Below are positions 52,334 to 62,357 of a stretch of 64,000 nt of DNA, one piece after another (the first letter of the stretch is position 1; each line of letters begins with the position of its first letter). This DNA is from Branchipolynoe longqiensis (taxonomy: Eukaryota; Annelida; Polychaeta; Phyllodocida; Polynoidae): the NCBI GenBank assembly GCA_030323885.1, contig CM059197.1:32439384-32503383 (forward strand), given 5' to 3'. Made by a program: the position numbers and the translations under genes. Under the pieces are notes generated by a model. That model ran no database searches. It was given only the letters and a program-made list of their open reading frames with translations, and was not told the DNA's origin.

Positions 52334-52868
52334 GTGAGTAGGGGAGAAGGGCTTGAAGAAGGGGGTTGCTACAGACACAGAGAGAAGGGTTAAATGTGGA
52401 GGGGTAAGGCGGAGCCCCCCCCCCCCCCACCCACCCCAGGAACTCAGCTGTGATTAAATTAATACAATGTATTTATTGAGTGTTAGTATTTCAACTATTT
52501 GCTTCAATTTCAGTGTAGGATTTTCCATTCACAGGAACACACTGGGATTTACCATTTTGGATTGCGATGAACTTCATGAATGATGAAAGGTGATGAAGTA
52601 AATGTTCAATATGTTGTACATAGACAGTAATCATGTGGCAGTTCCTGAACAAATCTCTTTTTATAGGTACACATGAATTTGAATGATGAATCGCATGCCA
52701 TATTATATACAATGTATATACATAACATAGATATATGTATAATATATGCACAGGTGGAGTGATGAATTCACATATGATATATATCCATATTAATGTATTA
52801 TGGATGTGTATTCATATATATCCACAAAATAATAATATATGCATGGAGTCGACATATATATATATATA
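52334..52868. other. Intronic or intergenic sequence
   Basis: C-run at 52417-52428 and AT-rich text. No further exon recognised. Confidence 0.45.
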
Positions 52869-52870
52869 TA

Positions 52871-53052
52871 CAGTAAAACCTCTATATCGACCGACCATGG
52901 GACTGACTTTAAGTGGTCCATTTAGCGAGGTAGTCGGATTAGGGAGTTAGAATACGTTACAATGGTATTGTTGGGACCCAAATAAAGCGATCGATATAGG
53001 GGAGTGGACAGTGGTCGATCTGTGGAGGTGGTCGGTTAGAGAGGTTTTACGG
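52871..53052. mobile_element. Pogo-like MITE family 1 (copy 3)
   Basis: CAGTAAAACCTCTATATCG to 'gagaggttttacgg', same interior as 22680-22855 with a small duplication 'gtggaca'. Confidence 0.85.
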
Positions 53053-53066
53053 TAATATATATATAT

Positions 53067-53103
<37 letters not shown>

Positions 53104-53104
53104 T
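53053..53104. repeat. (TA)n microsatellite
   Basis: TA dinucleotides with one AATA interruption, directly next to the pogo-like MITE. Confidence 0.9.
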
Positions 53105-53214
53105 GTATACATATATGGAATTTAATGTTTGTCTACATAATGATAATGATAATATGACTAGACGTGGTGTCCGAATCGCTAATAGTAAGACTAGTTGTAG
53201 TAAGAGTCTATGCT

Positions 53215-53515
53215 GTGGTGTTCTCTGTGGCAGAGTGGTTAGAGTGTCTGACTTTTTTCTAGGTCGGACTCCTAATCTGAAGGTCAGTGGTTCGATTCCC
53301 CGTGCCCCCACCTCTGCCACTTTGGATTTCCACCGCTGTGTATAACTTACAGCGTCATCAAAGGCCGGTTGCTCTCATACCATGTCTATGTGGTGTGGGA
53401 GGTTAAAAATCCCTTGGGTCGGTAAAAGTGGAGGCTCGGGCTTTCTATCGACAAACTGTCTAATGGTGAAAACAAGTCTATTCAGACTTATCCATGATAT
53501 GCAGTATAAATCTTC
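53215..53515 (+). mobile_element. SINE-2 copy
   Basis: 'gtggcagagtggttagagtg' A box, 'gtggttcgattccccgtg' B box, then 'cagcgtcatcaaaggccg' and 'gggaggttaaaaatccctt'. The 3' end is 'ctaatggtgaaaacaagtct' to '(ctt)n'. Over the shared part it is nearly identical to 16636-16870. Confidence 0.82.
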
Positions 53516-53550
53516 TTCTTCTTCATGCTATCCGTACCGAAGGCATTTTT

Positions 53551-53895
53551 AATCCTGCCATTCCTGGCCAAGTCAAACTAATGCCTTATAAAATTGATCC
53601 CCGTCACTACCTAGCCTAGTTCTCATCATTAATATGATAGGGTAAGGACTGGTTAATTCAGTATCAGAATCATGTGCCTGAGTAGAGACATGATTGGGTC
53701 ATGGTCACGATGGTGCCGGCGACCGGCTCTCCCAGTCGGACAGTACTATAACTTAATATAAGTATAATTTACTATAATTAGTATAAAGTCGCCATGCCCC
53801 CATGGCAACATGATGAGTACGCACCGTCACAAGTCGGTATTCGTCCTAGTATGAGCTTATATATTGCTGGGATGGAAAACCCCAACACACAAACA
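53551..53895 (+). mobile_element. SINE-1 copy, diverged
   Basis: 'ggccaagtcaaactaatgcc', middle with a short tandem insertion ('taatataagtataatt'), tail 'gatggaaaaccccaacacac'. Confidence 0.72.
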
Positions 53896-53937
53896 TCAAC
53901 ACAATGTACTTTCCACCATGTGTTGCGATGTGACGAG

Positions 53938-54282
53938 GACCAGACGGGATGGCCGAATGAGTTAGAGCGTCCGTCGCCCGTGCTGGTAGATCGTGGGGTC
54001 GTGGGTTCGAACCCTGGTCGAGTCAAACCAATGACTTAAAAATTGATACTTGTGGCTTCCTAGCCAGATGCTTGGCATTATTAGGACAGGGCAAGGACTG
54101 GTGTGCTCAGTGTCAGGATAATGTGACTGAGTGGGATACCAGGTCATGGTGCGGCACATCTGGTTTCCCAGTGGTACAGTACTATAAAGTCGCCATGAGT
54201 GCGCACTGTCACAAGTCGGTACCCGTCCTGATATGACCTTAGATGTTGCTAGGACGTAAAGCAACAACAAACAAACAAGCAA
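53938..54282 (+). mobile_element. SINE-1 copy, complete
   Basis: 'accagacgggatggccgaat', 'gtgggttcgaaccctggtcg', full body, tail 'gtaaagcaacaacaaacaaa'. Confidence 0.88.
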
Positions 54283-54769
54283 TGTGCCGAATGCGCCCAC
54301 AGAGCAAGCAGTACCCCCGGCCCCCCCTCCCCCCTCCCTCCCCTTACCCAACCTTCCGACACTTGTGTTAATAGGTTGTTCAGCAGCCCTGTCTCAGAGT
54401 CAGATACCGTGCTGCGTGTGGGTAAGCTAACTACCACTCTACCAGCAAGGCAGTTCGCTACCGCTGAGGTGATTCTAAGCCAACTTCCAAATTTAGCTTA
54501 CCAGTCAGCAGTAGATCTACAGTTGGGGGTAAATTGTAATTGGACCACTGTATACCGTATACGCTATTTAACATGTCTACAAAAAGTGGTTCAAGACCAA
54601 TTAGTCATGGGTAAAATATCCCTTGCTTAATCACCTGTTCCCAATACGGCGTATTGCGCACCATTTCACCAGCTGAGCCAACATTTGGGTTCGTGTAGTC
54701 GAGGTCGATATTTATAGTAGGGGAGGGGTCTTTTGAAGCTTACTCTCGTCTCTAAGACTAACAGAGGTG
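54283..54769. other. Unassigned sequence
   Basis: No recognisable coding exon. An 84-codon plus-strand frame at 54376-54630 has no family resemblance. Confidence 0.4.
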
Positions 54770-55020
54770 TTGGTTGGTTGTTGGAGTTTTACGTCCTAAG
54801 GTCATATCAGGACGGGTACCGATTTGTGACAGTGCGCACTCATGGCGATTTTATAGTGCTGCCCCACTGGGAAATCAGGCCATCAGCATCATGACCCGAT
54901 ATTCTACTCAGTCACATTATCCTGACACTGAGCTAATCAGTCCTTGCCCTATCCTACTGTTAATGCCAAGCGCCAGACTAGGACGTGACAAGTATCAATT
55001 TGATAAGTAATTGGTTTGAT
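54770..55020 (-). mobile_element. SINE-1 copy, head truncated
   Basis: Inverted, 'ttggttgttggagttttacg' to 'ttgataagtaattggtttga'. Confidence 0.8.
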
Positions 55021-55082
55021 TTCAATACATATAAATAGATACACATTGTTCAGTTATACAAGAGGAGGAGGGAATAGACATA

Positions 55083-55215
55083 AGCCCCGTTCACACACAC
55101 ACCTCAAGTTGCCTCAACTAGTTCACCTCATCTAAGTTGATTCAAAACGTGTGTGTGAACGCGCAACTGAGGCGAACTAGGGCTGATCCAACTCAACTAG
55201 TTTGGCTCAAGTAAA
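55083..55215. mobile_element. Half foldback element, GCGAACTAG word family
   Basis: The left end 'taagccccgttcacacac' shares the AGCCCCGTTCACAC terminus with 36291-36846. Words 'ctcaactagttcacctca', 'gaggcgaactag'. The right half is replaced by the CCA array. Confidence 0.6.
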
Positions 55216-55685
55216 CCACTACGCCTCCACCAGCACCACCACCCACAGCACCACCCCCAGCATCACCATAACCACCACCACAACCACCAGCATCACCCCC
55301 CACCCCCAGCAACACCACCACCACCACCACCGCCGCCACCGCTACCACCAGCACGACAAGCACCACCACCCTCACCAGCATCACCTCCACCACCTCCACC
55401 ACAACCACCACCACCACCACCACCACCACCCTCCCCAGCACTACCACCACCATCAATACTCCACCCTCACCAGCGCCACCACCACCACCACCAGCGCCAC
55501 CACCATCACCACCACCACCACCACCATCACCACCCTCACCAGCGCCACCACCACCTCCACCACCACACCACCACAACCACCACCACCATCAACACCCCAC
55601 CCTCACCAGCGCCACCACCACCACCACCACCACCTCCACCACCTCCACCACCTCCACCACCTCCACCACCTCCACCACCTCGCCA
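55213..55685. repeat. (CCA)n trinucleotide array
   Basis: About 470 bp of cac/cca with 'ctcaccagc' interruptions and a pure 'ctccaccac' run at 55633-55680. Open His/Thr/Pro frames on plus and Gly/Val frames on minus reflect the repeat. Confidence 0.93.
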
Positions 55686-56330
55686 GCACTGCACTTGGAA
55701 GGACAATTCTCCCACAAGAAACACTCGGCAAGTTGAATAGCTCAGTCTGGTTGCATTATGACTCAGGAGTTGACCTGAGCAGAGTTCAGAATGGATTATC
55801 CCTGATAGATGCAGCAGGATAATAGATATTGTGAACCGTGGTTGACCAGCTTCCTTAAAACCTGATTAGTTTATCTATTCAGATCTAGGTGATCTTTTGG
55901 ATCAATTGATAATGATAGTGAAGAGTACTCGCATTGCCATGGCTAGGTAGATAATGGGGTTCTTATTTGAGGACAGAATGCAATTTCTGGATTTATGTTG
56001 TTGTATTTGTTAGTAAACTATTAATATATAATACACATGACCACACTATAACTGGTAGTATTGGGATTCTAGCTGAATATGTGATCTACATAATATATTA
56101 TTTATGATATTATTATGTCGGATATATTATGTAGGATACTTTTGCTTGATATTATATATTAAATATTCGTATATTATACAGTGATAGCAATTAGCAAAAA
56201 CTTTCACTTGTCCACCGGACAAGTCTGGTGTGATTTTCACTTGTCCGTCTGAATTTTCACTTGTCCTGGACTAGCTCTTATTTCAAACGCTGTTAGTGTT
56301 ATATATATGTTATATAGATATGTGTAATAT
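55686..56330. other. Unassigned sequence
   Basis: AT-rich. 'ttttcacttgtcc' is repeated three times at 56200-56270. No gene. Confidence 0.45.
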
Positions 56331-56339
56331 ATTATATCA

Positions 56340-56888
56340 TCATCATCATCATCATCATGCTGTTAGTCGTGATGCGACAAAGACTGCTTTCATTACTTGA
56401 CTGCCACTCTCCATTTAGCTCTCTGCTGTGAGAGTTGTGTCCATGAGTCGGTCTTAATGTCTCTCAGCTTCAGGTTTCTCTTGATGGTTTCCTTGAACCA
56501 GAAGACAGTTGAGAATAGAGGATCTGCTTTGGTAGCCTGTCTGATGACATCCTCATGAGGTGTCCAGTCCACCGGAGATTCTTTTTGAGCAGAAGATCTT
56601 CCATAGAGGGCAGCCGCGTCCATTTGAGTGTTTCCTTATTTGTCACTTTGTCCTTCCAAGTTAGCCTCATGATTGAACGCAGATGTCGCATCATGAAGGC
56701 ATGCAGCTTTTTCACCTGTCGTCTGTACACTGTCCAGGCCTCGGCTCCATATAGTAGGGTGGATAGCACAATTGCACGGTAGATCTTGCCTTTGACCCGA
56801 ATGGACACATGGTGGTTGTTCCAGAGTCTCTGGCGTAGTCGGCCGAAAGATCTGCTAGCCTTGGCCATCCTCCTCTGTATTTCAGCAT
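56340..56888 (-). pseudogene. LINE reverse transcriptase C-terminal fragment
   Basis: Minus strand: 'QRRMAKASRSFGRLRQRLWN', 'KIYRAIVLSTLLYGAEAWTV', 'LRSIMRLTWKDKVTNKETLK', 'NLRWTGHLMRMSSDRLPKQI', then a small deletion and frame change, and 'IKRNLKLRDIKTDSWTQLSQ' to WRVAVK and stop, with an (ATG)n tail at 56359-56340. It is 5' truncated within a TA-rich target. It belongs to the same family as 20043-20242, which retains the segment deleted here. Confidence 0.88.
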
Positions 56889-57427
56889 CATATATATAAT
56901 ATATATGTACAATTTAAAACAAAACCCAGTCGGCACTCAGACAGAGAGTGAACTCTGTGATAACCACACTGCTGTCCTATTAAAGCCTCGTGCCCAATTT
57001 ATACATGGCAGATTCATAGGTGGCGCTGCTGAAATAGGACGCTACACTTTAGGGTGCGATATCCTACTCTGATGAGTACCAGCAGGGACATGTGACCCTG
57101 GGACAGGGGAGGGGGGGGGGGGGAGTGGTGAGGCGTGGGCTGATGAGGTATTGGCAAGGCTAACTCTGCCCACATGTGCCTTGCAAGATGATACATCATA
57201 TTTGGGCAGTGGGGAACAGGCAGTGCGTGTCCGTATCCGTTGTACGTATCCGTGTATGTGTATGTGTGTGTCTGTATGTGTATGTGTAGGCAGTGCGTGT
57301 CTGTATCCGTGTACGTATCCGTGTACACGTTCGTGTATGTGTAGGCGGACCCATAATAAGGAAAAGTCCCTTATTGTGCTTGGAGACCGTTTTGAGAAAG
57401 ACTTCCGCAAAGTTCACAACTGTGAAT
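56889..57427. other. Unassigned sequence with tandem TGTATG words
   Basis: 57225-57345 has repeated 'gtgtatgtgtatgtg' and 'tccgtgtacgtatccgtg'. G-run at 57108-57122. Open frames here follow the repeat. Confidence 0.5.
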
Positions 57428-58395
57428 TAAAGCTGCATAGTCTGATGAAATCCTGCCATTTTCTAGATCAAAACACTCATCTAGATTTGATTCTGAATAT
57501 CCAACTTAGATTCGGGTGCACTTATTGATCATTTGTTGCTGCATGGAAAGGGATTATTGGGTCAATTTAATAGATGTTTGTTGTTGTTTTATGTCCTAGC
57601 AACATCTAAGGTCATATCAGGATGGGTACTCGACTAGAGGACGGAACTATTGATTGATTGACTGACTTGTGACAGTGCGCACTCATGGCAACTTTATAGT
57701 GCTGCTCCACTGGGAGACCAGGCCACCAGCACCATGACCTGATATCCCAATCAGTCACATTATCCTGAAACCAAGCCAACCAGTCCTTGCCCTATCCTAA
57801 TAATGCTGAGCGCCTGGCTAGGAAGTGACAAGTATCAATTTTAAAGTCATTGGTTTCACTCGACCAGGGTTCGAACCCACGATCCCATGGTCTCCCAACA
57901 CGACGCTCTAACTTATTTGGCCATCCCGTCTGGTCGTTAATTTAATAGAACCTGTTACTGCTGACACCTATGATGTTAGCATTTTGGTGAGCACCAAATA
58001 GAGGATATTCTTCACTGTATATTCACCCCGGGCCACTCTTTTGCCCCGGGACTGCCATATCATTGCTGCTTGGCTCAGTCCAGCCTTGACTGCACGCCGA
58101 GCACCACTTATTTTTAGCTTTAGGTAGGGCTGTTATTTTGCCTGGCCAAGGGACCTTCAACAAAAATAAAAGAAGGTTCCCCACCACTACTCATTGTTCT
58201 CTCTTTTTTCCTTACCGTAGCCTAAATTTATAAATTAATTTGGCATATTTTCCCTGCAAATATCTCCACAGTTAACCACTTTAAAATAAACGTTACTTCA
58301 GACTAACGTAAAGTAGATGGTAATGATCAACCTAATGCATATATCTAACAACAACTAAGGGCAGAAACTCAAAAGCGTCAGACTATGTAAGTCCA
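57428..58395. repeat. MITE-A copy interrupted by SINE-1
   Basis: Left end 'attaaagctgcatagtctga', right part to 'gcgtcagactatgtaa'. Interrupted at 57575-57938, plus extra sequence at about 58000-58210 that is not part of the family. Confidence 0.75.
57575..57938 (-). mobile_element. SINE-1 copy nested in MITE-A
   Basis: Exact 11-bp duplication AATTTAATAGA (57564-57574, 57939-57949). The tail carries a 40-bp insertion near 57628-57668 ('actattgattgattgactga'). Confidence 0.88.
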
Positions 58396-58424
58396 CAGTT
58401 TTTTGTGTGGAGGGGGGGTACATT

Positions 58425-58632
58425 AGTTGATTAAGCAGGGGAAATTTCAATCGCGGGCGATTGGTCTTCCTCATTCCATTGCTCCTTGCCCTATCCTAAG
58501 AATGCTGAGCGCCAGGTTAGGAAGTGACGGGTATACATTTTTAAGTCATTGGTTTGACTTGACCAGGGTTCGAACCCATGATCTACCAGAACGGGAGATG
58601 GACGCTCTAACTCATTCGGCCATCCATTTCCA
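58425..58632 (-). mobile_element. SINE variant (alternative 3' module)
   Basis: Inverted 'gaaatttcaatcgcgggcga', 'ttggtcttcctcattcc', 'cagggttcgaacccatg', 'ctaactcattcggccatcc'. Confidence 0.72.
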
Positions 58633-58789
58633 CTGGGATGACACAACGACTAATAATAGTTCTGTGTGTACTCAGAGTCAGAGTCTAGTACTGTTACTGT
58701 TAGTGTTAGGCAAACCAATAATCCCGGCCTACTGGATTCAATCTGAAATAGCCAATTCTTTTCTTTTTTGGGAGGGCTGAGGGTATATC
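58633..58789. other. Short spacer
   Basis: No feature recognised. Confidence 0.4.
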
Positions 58790-59005
58790 AGTTGATTAAG
58801 CAAGTGAAGTTTCAATCACTGACAATTGGTCTTCCTTATTCCACTGCTGCTTGCCCTATCCTAGTAATGCCAAGTGCCAGGCTAGGATAGAAGGAAGCGA
58901 CAAGTATTCATTTTAAAGTTATTAGTTGGACTCAGTCAGTGGTTTGACTTCCAACGACCTACCAAAACCGGAGCTGGATGTTTAACCCGTCTGGTAATCC
59001 TATCT
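58790..59005 (-). mobile_element. SINE variant, diverged copy
   Basis: 'gaagtttcaatcactgacaa', 'gccaagtgccaggctagga', degenerate head. Confidence 0.62.
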
Positions 59006-59079
59006 AAGGGTGATCTTTGATTAAAGATGCATTAGATATTCATATGTGGAATATGTGTTCAAACCACGTGACCAAACCT

Positions 59080-59290
59080 GTTTGGTTTGCTGCGAGTGTT
59101 TGTTATCAAAGCCCTCCGCCCCTCGCCGTGCCTCTGTCCCATCTGGTTTGACGCGCCCCCGCTCTGCCTCCGGCCCCCGGCCCCCGGCCCCCGGCCCCAG
59201 GATGCCCGCTGTGGCGACGAGAGACCCGGCCGTCGGGGGGCGCTTCTTCACAGGCGGGGTGGAAAAAAATATGGCGGCGTGTTGTCGTTG
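59080..59290. promoter_or_regulatory. Short CpG-rich block
   Basis: 'gacgcgcccccgctctgcct', four tandem 'ccggccc' words, 'ggccgtcggggggcgcttc', and 'atggcggcgtgttgtcg'. It could be a promoter or first exon. A weak donor-like 'gt|gtgagt' follows at about 59352, next to a (TG)n run. No product recognised. Confidence 0.35.
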
Positions 59291-59345
59291 AGATTCAATT
59301 ACTTCCACTGGTCAGAGGGACACCAGGCGGGCCAGGCTATGTATT

Positions 59346-59369
59346 CTGTGTGAGTGTGTGTGTGTGTAT

Positions 59370-59406
<37 letters not shown>
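59346..59406. repeat. (TG)n microsatellite
   Basis: Mostly perfect TG. Confidence 0.9.
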
Positions 59407-59408
<2 letters not shown>

Positions 59409-59654
59409 AAATACATAGTTCCTGAAGACCAATGTTGTTATGGTTCTTATCGTCGATTTGTTCCTCATGTGGATGGCTTGTAGTGAAGTTATCCTAGCAA
59501 CATATTCTACATTAAATAAAAATAAAAATACCCCTCCATGTATTTTTGTATGTATTTTATTTTGATGATGAATTTATTTACCTTGCACATAACAGATATA
59601 TATGTGTGTTACTGTCAGCACTTGTTTTCACTAGTCGGCATAACTAGTCTGTGA

Positions 59655-59800
59655 CTGTATGTATAGATGTATGTATGTATGTATGTATGTATGTATGTAT
59701 GTATGCATGCATGTATGTATGTATACATGTATACATGTATACATGTATGTATGTATACATGTATGTGTGTACATACATGTATGTGTGTATGTATACATGT
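59655..59800. repeat. (GTAT)n / (ACAT)n array
   Basis: 'gtatgtatgtatgtatgtat' then 'acatgtatacatgtat' words. Short Cys/Met frames are artefacts of the repeat. Confidence 0.9.
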
Positions 59801-59959
59801 CTGTGCGTGTGTGTTTAACGATGTGTGCATAATAATGTGTGGTGCTGCAGTGTGCTTTTGTACATCAACGCTGCATCCGATGTTTAAAAAATAAGTTTCT
59901 GCCATGTTTAAAAAAAAAGAAGATAACTACACTACTTCTCACTCCCCGTCGCCTGGTGT

Positions 59960-60034
59960 TCGACATTACTAGGATAGGGCAAGGAGCAGTGGAATGAGGA
60001 AGACACATTGTCTGGCATTGAAAGTAACCCTGCT
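59960..60034 (+). mobile_element. SINE 3'-module fragment
   Basis: 'aggatagggcaaggagcagt', 'ggaatgaggaagacac', 'ccctgctta'. Confidence 0.6.
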
Positions 60035-60826
60035 TAAAGTTGCATAGTCCGATGGTTTTGAGTTCCTGTCTATTCTCGACCAGACGGATGGCCGAATGAG
60101 GTAGAGGTCCGTCTCCAGTTTTGGGAGATCGCAGGGTCCTGGGTTCGAACCCTGGTCCAGTGAAACCGATGACTTAAAAATTGATATTTGTTGCTTCCTA
60201 GCCTGGCGCTCGGCATTATTGAAGATTTTCTTGAAGATTTATACAGCCTATCATGGATAAGTTTGAATAGACTTGTTTTCACCATTAGAGACACCATTAT
60301 TAAGATAGGGCAAGGACTGGTTGGCTCAGTGTCAGGTTAATGTGACTGAGTGGGATATCAGGTGATGGTGCTGGTGGCCTGGTCTTCCAGTGAGGCAGCA
60401 CTATAAAGTCGCCATGAGTGGGCACTGTCACAAGTAGGTACCCGTCCTGATATGACCTTAGATGTTGCTAGGACGGAAAACACCAACAAACAAACAGCCT
60501 GTCTATTCTTTTTATATAAATATATCTGGTTGAAGGTTATAATTTACATTACTTTAGTTTGAAGTAACTTCTACTTTAAACTACTCACTTTGGATATATT
60601 TGTTGGGCAAGCATGCCAAATTGATTTTCGCCAAGCATGTCAAAACTCTGACACCACAGGCTTCAAAAGTAACAGGTTCTATTCAATTGATTTTGCGTTC
60701 CTGTCTAGGCAGCAAGCATTAAGCGCACCAGTATCTAAGTAAAGTTTGACATGTGGGATCAAATCTAGGTTAGTGTTTTTAGGTTTAGAAAAATTGTCTG
60801 CTTTCGTCGGACTATGCAGCTTTAAT
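60034..60826. repeat. MITE-A, complete, interrupted by SINE-1
   Basis: Left end 'ttaaagttgcatagtccgat', right end 'cgtcggactatgcagcttta'. After removing the SINE it is about 370 bp. Confidence 0.86.
60077..60497 (+). mobile_element. SINE-1 copy nested in MITE-A, itself carrying a SINE-2 tail
   Basis: Exact 12-bp duplication CCTGTCTATTCT (60065-60076, 60498-60509). Inside, 60221-60294 is an antisense SINE-2 3' end ('catggataagtttgaataga', 'cttgttttcaccattag') flanked by CATTATT (60214-60220, 60295-60301). Confidence 0.88.
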
Positions 60827-61130
60827 CAACTAATGTACCAAAAAACTAGGCGACTAAAAGATGTACTGCACCCCAACCCTGACCCTCGTGGACAGACCAA
60901 GCGATGCTGCCCTTCTCTACTCTGTGTCGACTTTTTTTTCTTTCTTTTTTTGATGGAGTGTTTATGCTGTCCATAGCATGTAAGTTCAAATGATCGAGCT
61001 TGTTTTCAATGCTGGGCAGTTATAGTTTTGTGTTTCTTAAAGTTATATCTTGGGTTAGTGATCTATGTTAGTGTTTTGGGGTTTTCGTGGGAAGAGTTTT
61101 CCACTTTTTATCTACTTAATTCTATACTAG
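60827..61130. other. Unassigned sequence
   Basis: No gene or family repeat recognised. Confidence 0.45.
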
Positions 61131-61441
61131 CTAAAGCTAGGATTCCTTTACACGCGGTATGCGGTATGCGAATGCGAATGCGAATGCGAATGCGGCAAAA
61201 AAAAATCGAAAAGCATCTAAATCAATGGGGGTGATTCCTTACACGGGGTATGCGGCATGCGAATATTGAATCGGTCCATGTAGCGATCGGTGCAGCATGC
61301 GAATGCGAATGCTGCTGCGTTTGCCATAGAGAGCAGTGGTGAGGAAACCTGACACTGTGTGTGGGTGTGTGTGTGGGTGAAAGGACCCATCCCGTAATCA
61401 TGCCGCATGCCGCATACCGCGTGTAAGGAATCCTAGCTTTA
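61131..61441. mobile_element. Foldback element, GCATGCGG word family (copy 2)
   Basis: Inverted ends 'aaagctaggattcctt' and 'aaggaatcctagcttt'. 'gcgaatgcgaatgcgaatgc' run at 61166. Interior 'tgccatagagagcagtgg', 'gaggaaacctgacactgtgt' matches 8171-8412 inverted. A second internal 'gattccttacacg' at 61224 suggests a partial duplication. Confidence 0.82.
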
Positions 61442-61586
61442 CTCTATTTACATGTTATAGGCTTGTACGTAGATTTGATTATATTGTTGGTGTACATGTT
61501 ATCTGGCTTTTATATTTCCGGGTTTCCCGTCATGGGCTGTCCAGCTGGTGGGCCATGACATATCACATGTCCCCTTGTGGTGCAGC

Positions 61587-62305
61587 TTAGTTGGAGTTTC
61601 CAGGTTTTATTTTGCACAGATATTTTTTGTATGTTTTTAGGTCAGGAATTTGTCTTTCCTTCACCGTTTGTGCGTTCCATACCTTGGCAGCCATTTCCAG
61701 TGTGCTCCTTTCATGGGCTTTGATGTGGCTTCTGGTCTGCCTTAGTAGTGGTGCATTGTTTGCTCTGGTGTTCCTTAGTGGTTGGGTTAGATGCTTAATC
61801 TCTTGGCTATATCCATATGCTAACGTTTTTAGGTGGATTATTCTTCTGTTTTCTAGTAGCTTTGCTTTAGTTCTTTTGTGCAAGTTATATGGGGGGGGGT
61901 ATAGTTTGTCTACTCTTAGGCAGATTTTTAGGGCCCAATTTTGTAGTATTTGCAGTTTTTTTAGTAGCTCTTTTTTAGCACCCATGTAGATTACATCTCC
62001 ATAGTCAAAGTAGGGGAGTACCATACCTTTGAAGATTTTTATTGACATATCTTGTGTCATATAGTTTTTTAGCTTTGTAAATAGCCACAGTTTGTGGTTT
62101 ATTTTTTGGATGATTTTTGTTATACACAGATTGTAGTTTAGCTGGTTATCTAGTTCTAGGCCTAGATATTTATAGTGATTTACATTTTCCAGTGTTTGGT
62201 TTCCTAGCTTGCACTGCAGGTTTCTTTCTGGAACTCCTTTATGTGAGAAGATTACTGTTTTTCTATGTAGATTGCACCTGTGCGGTTTGAGGGAAGCATG
62301 GATAT
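61587..62305 (-). pseudogene. Non-LTR reverse transcriptase C-terminal region
   Basis: The minus-strand frame runs from about 62305 to the stop at 61587. It reads 'CNLHRKTVIFSHKG', 'VNHYKYLGLELDNQLNYN', 'KIFKGMVLPYFDYGDVIYMG', 'KKLQILQNWALKICLRVDKL', 'STLEMAAKVWNAQTV' and ends in a Lys-rich tail. This is the thumb and post-RT region of a CR1/Jockey-like LINE. The catalytic part is absent: upstream sequence switches directly to the esterase-like piece. Confidence 0.82.
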
Positions 62306-62357
62306 TACCAGTGCTTTAGATTTTGGTTAGTGATATTTTATGAAAGGTTTGTGATAA

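Noticed and set aside
55202..55822. 206-codon His/Thr/Pro-rich frame and antisense Gly/Val-rich frames
   Set aside because: Entirely a product of the (CCA)n array; the non-repeat tail has no family resemblance or splice support.
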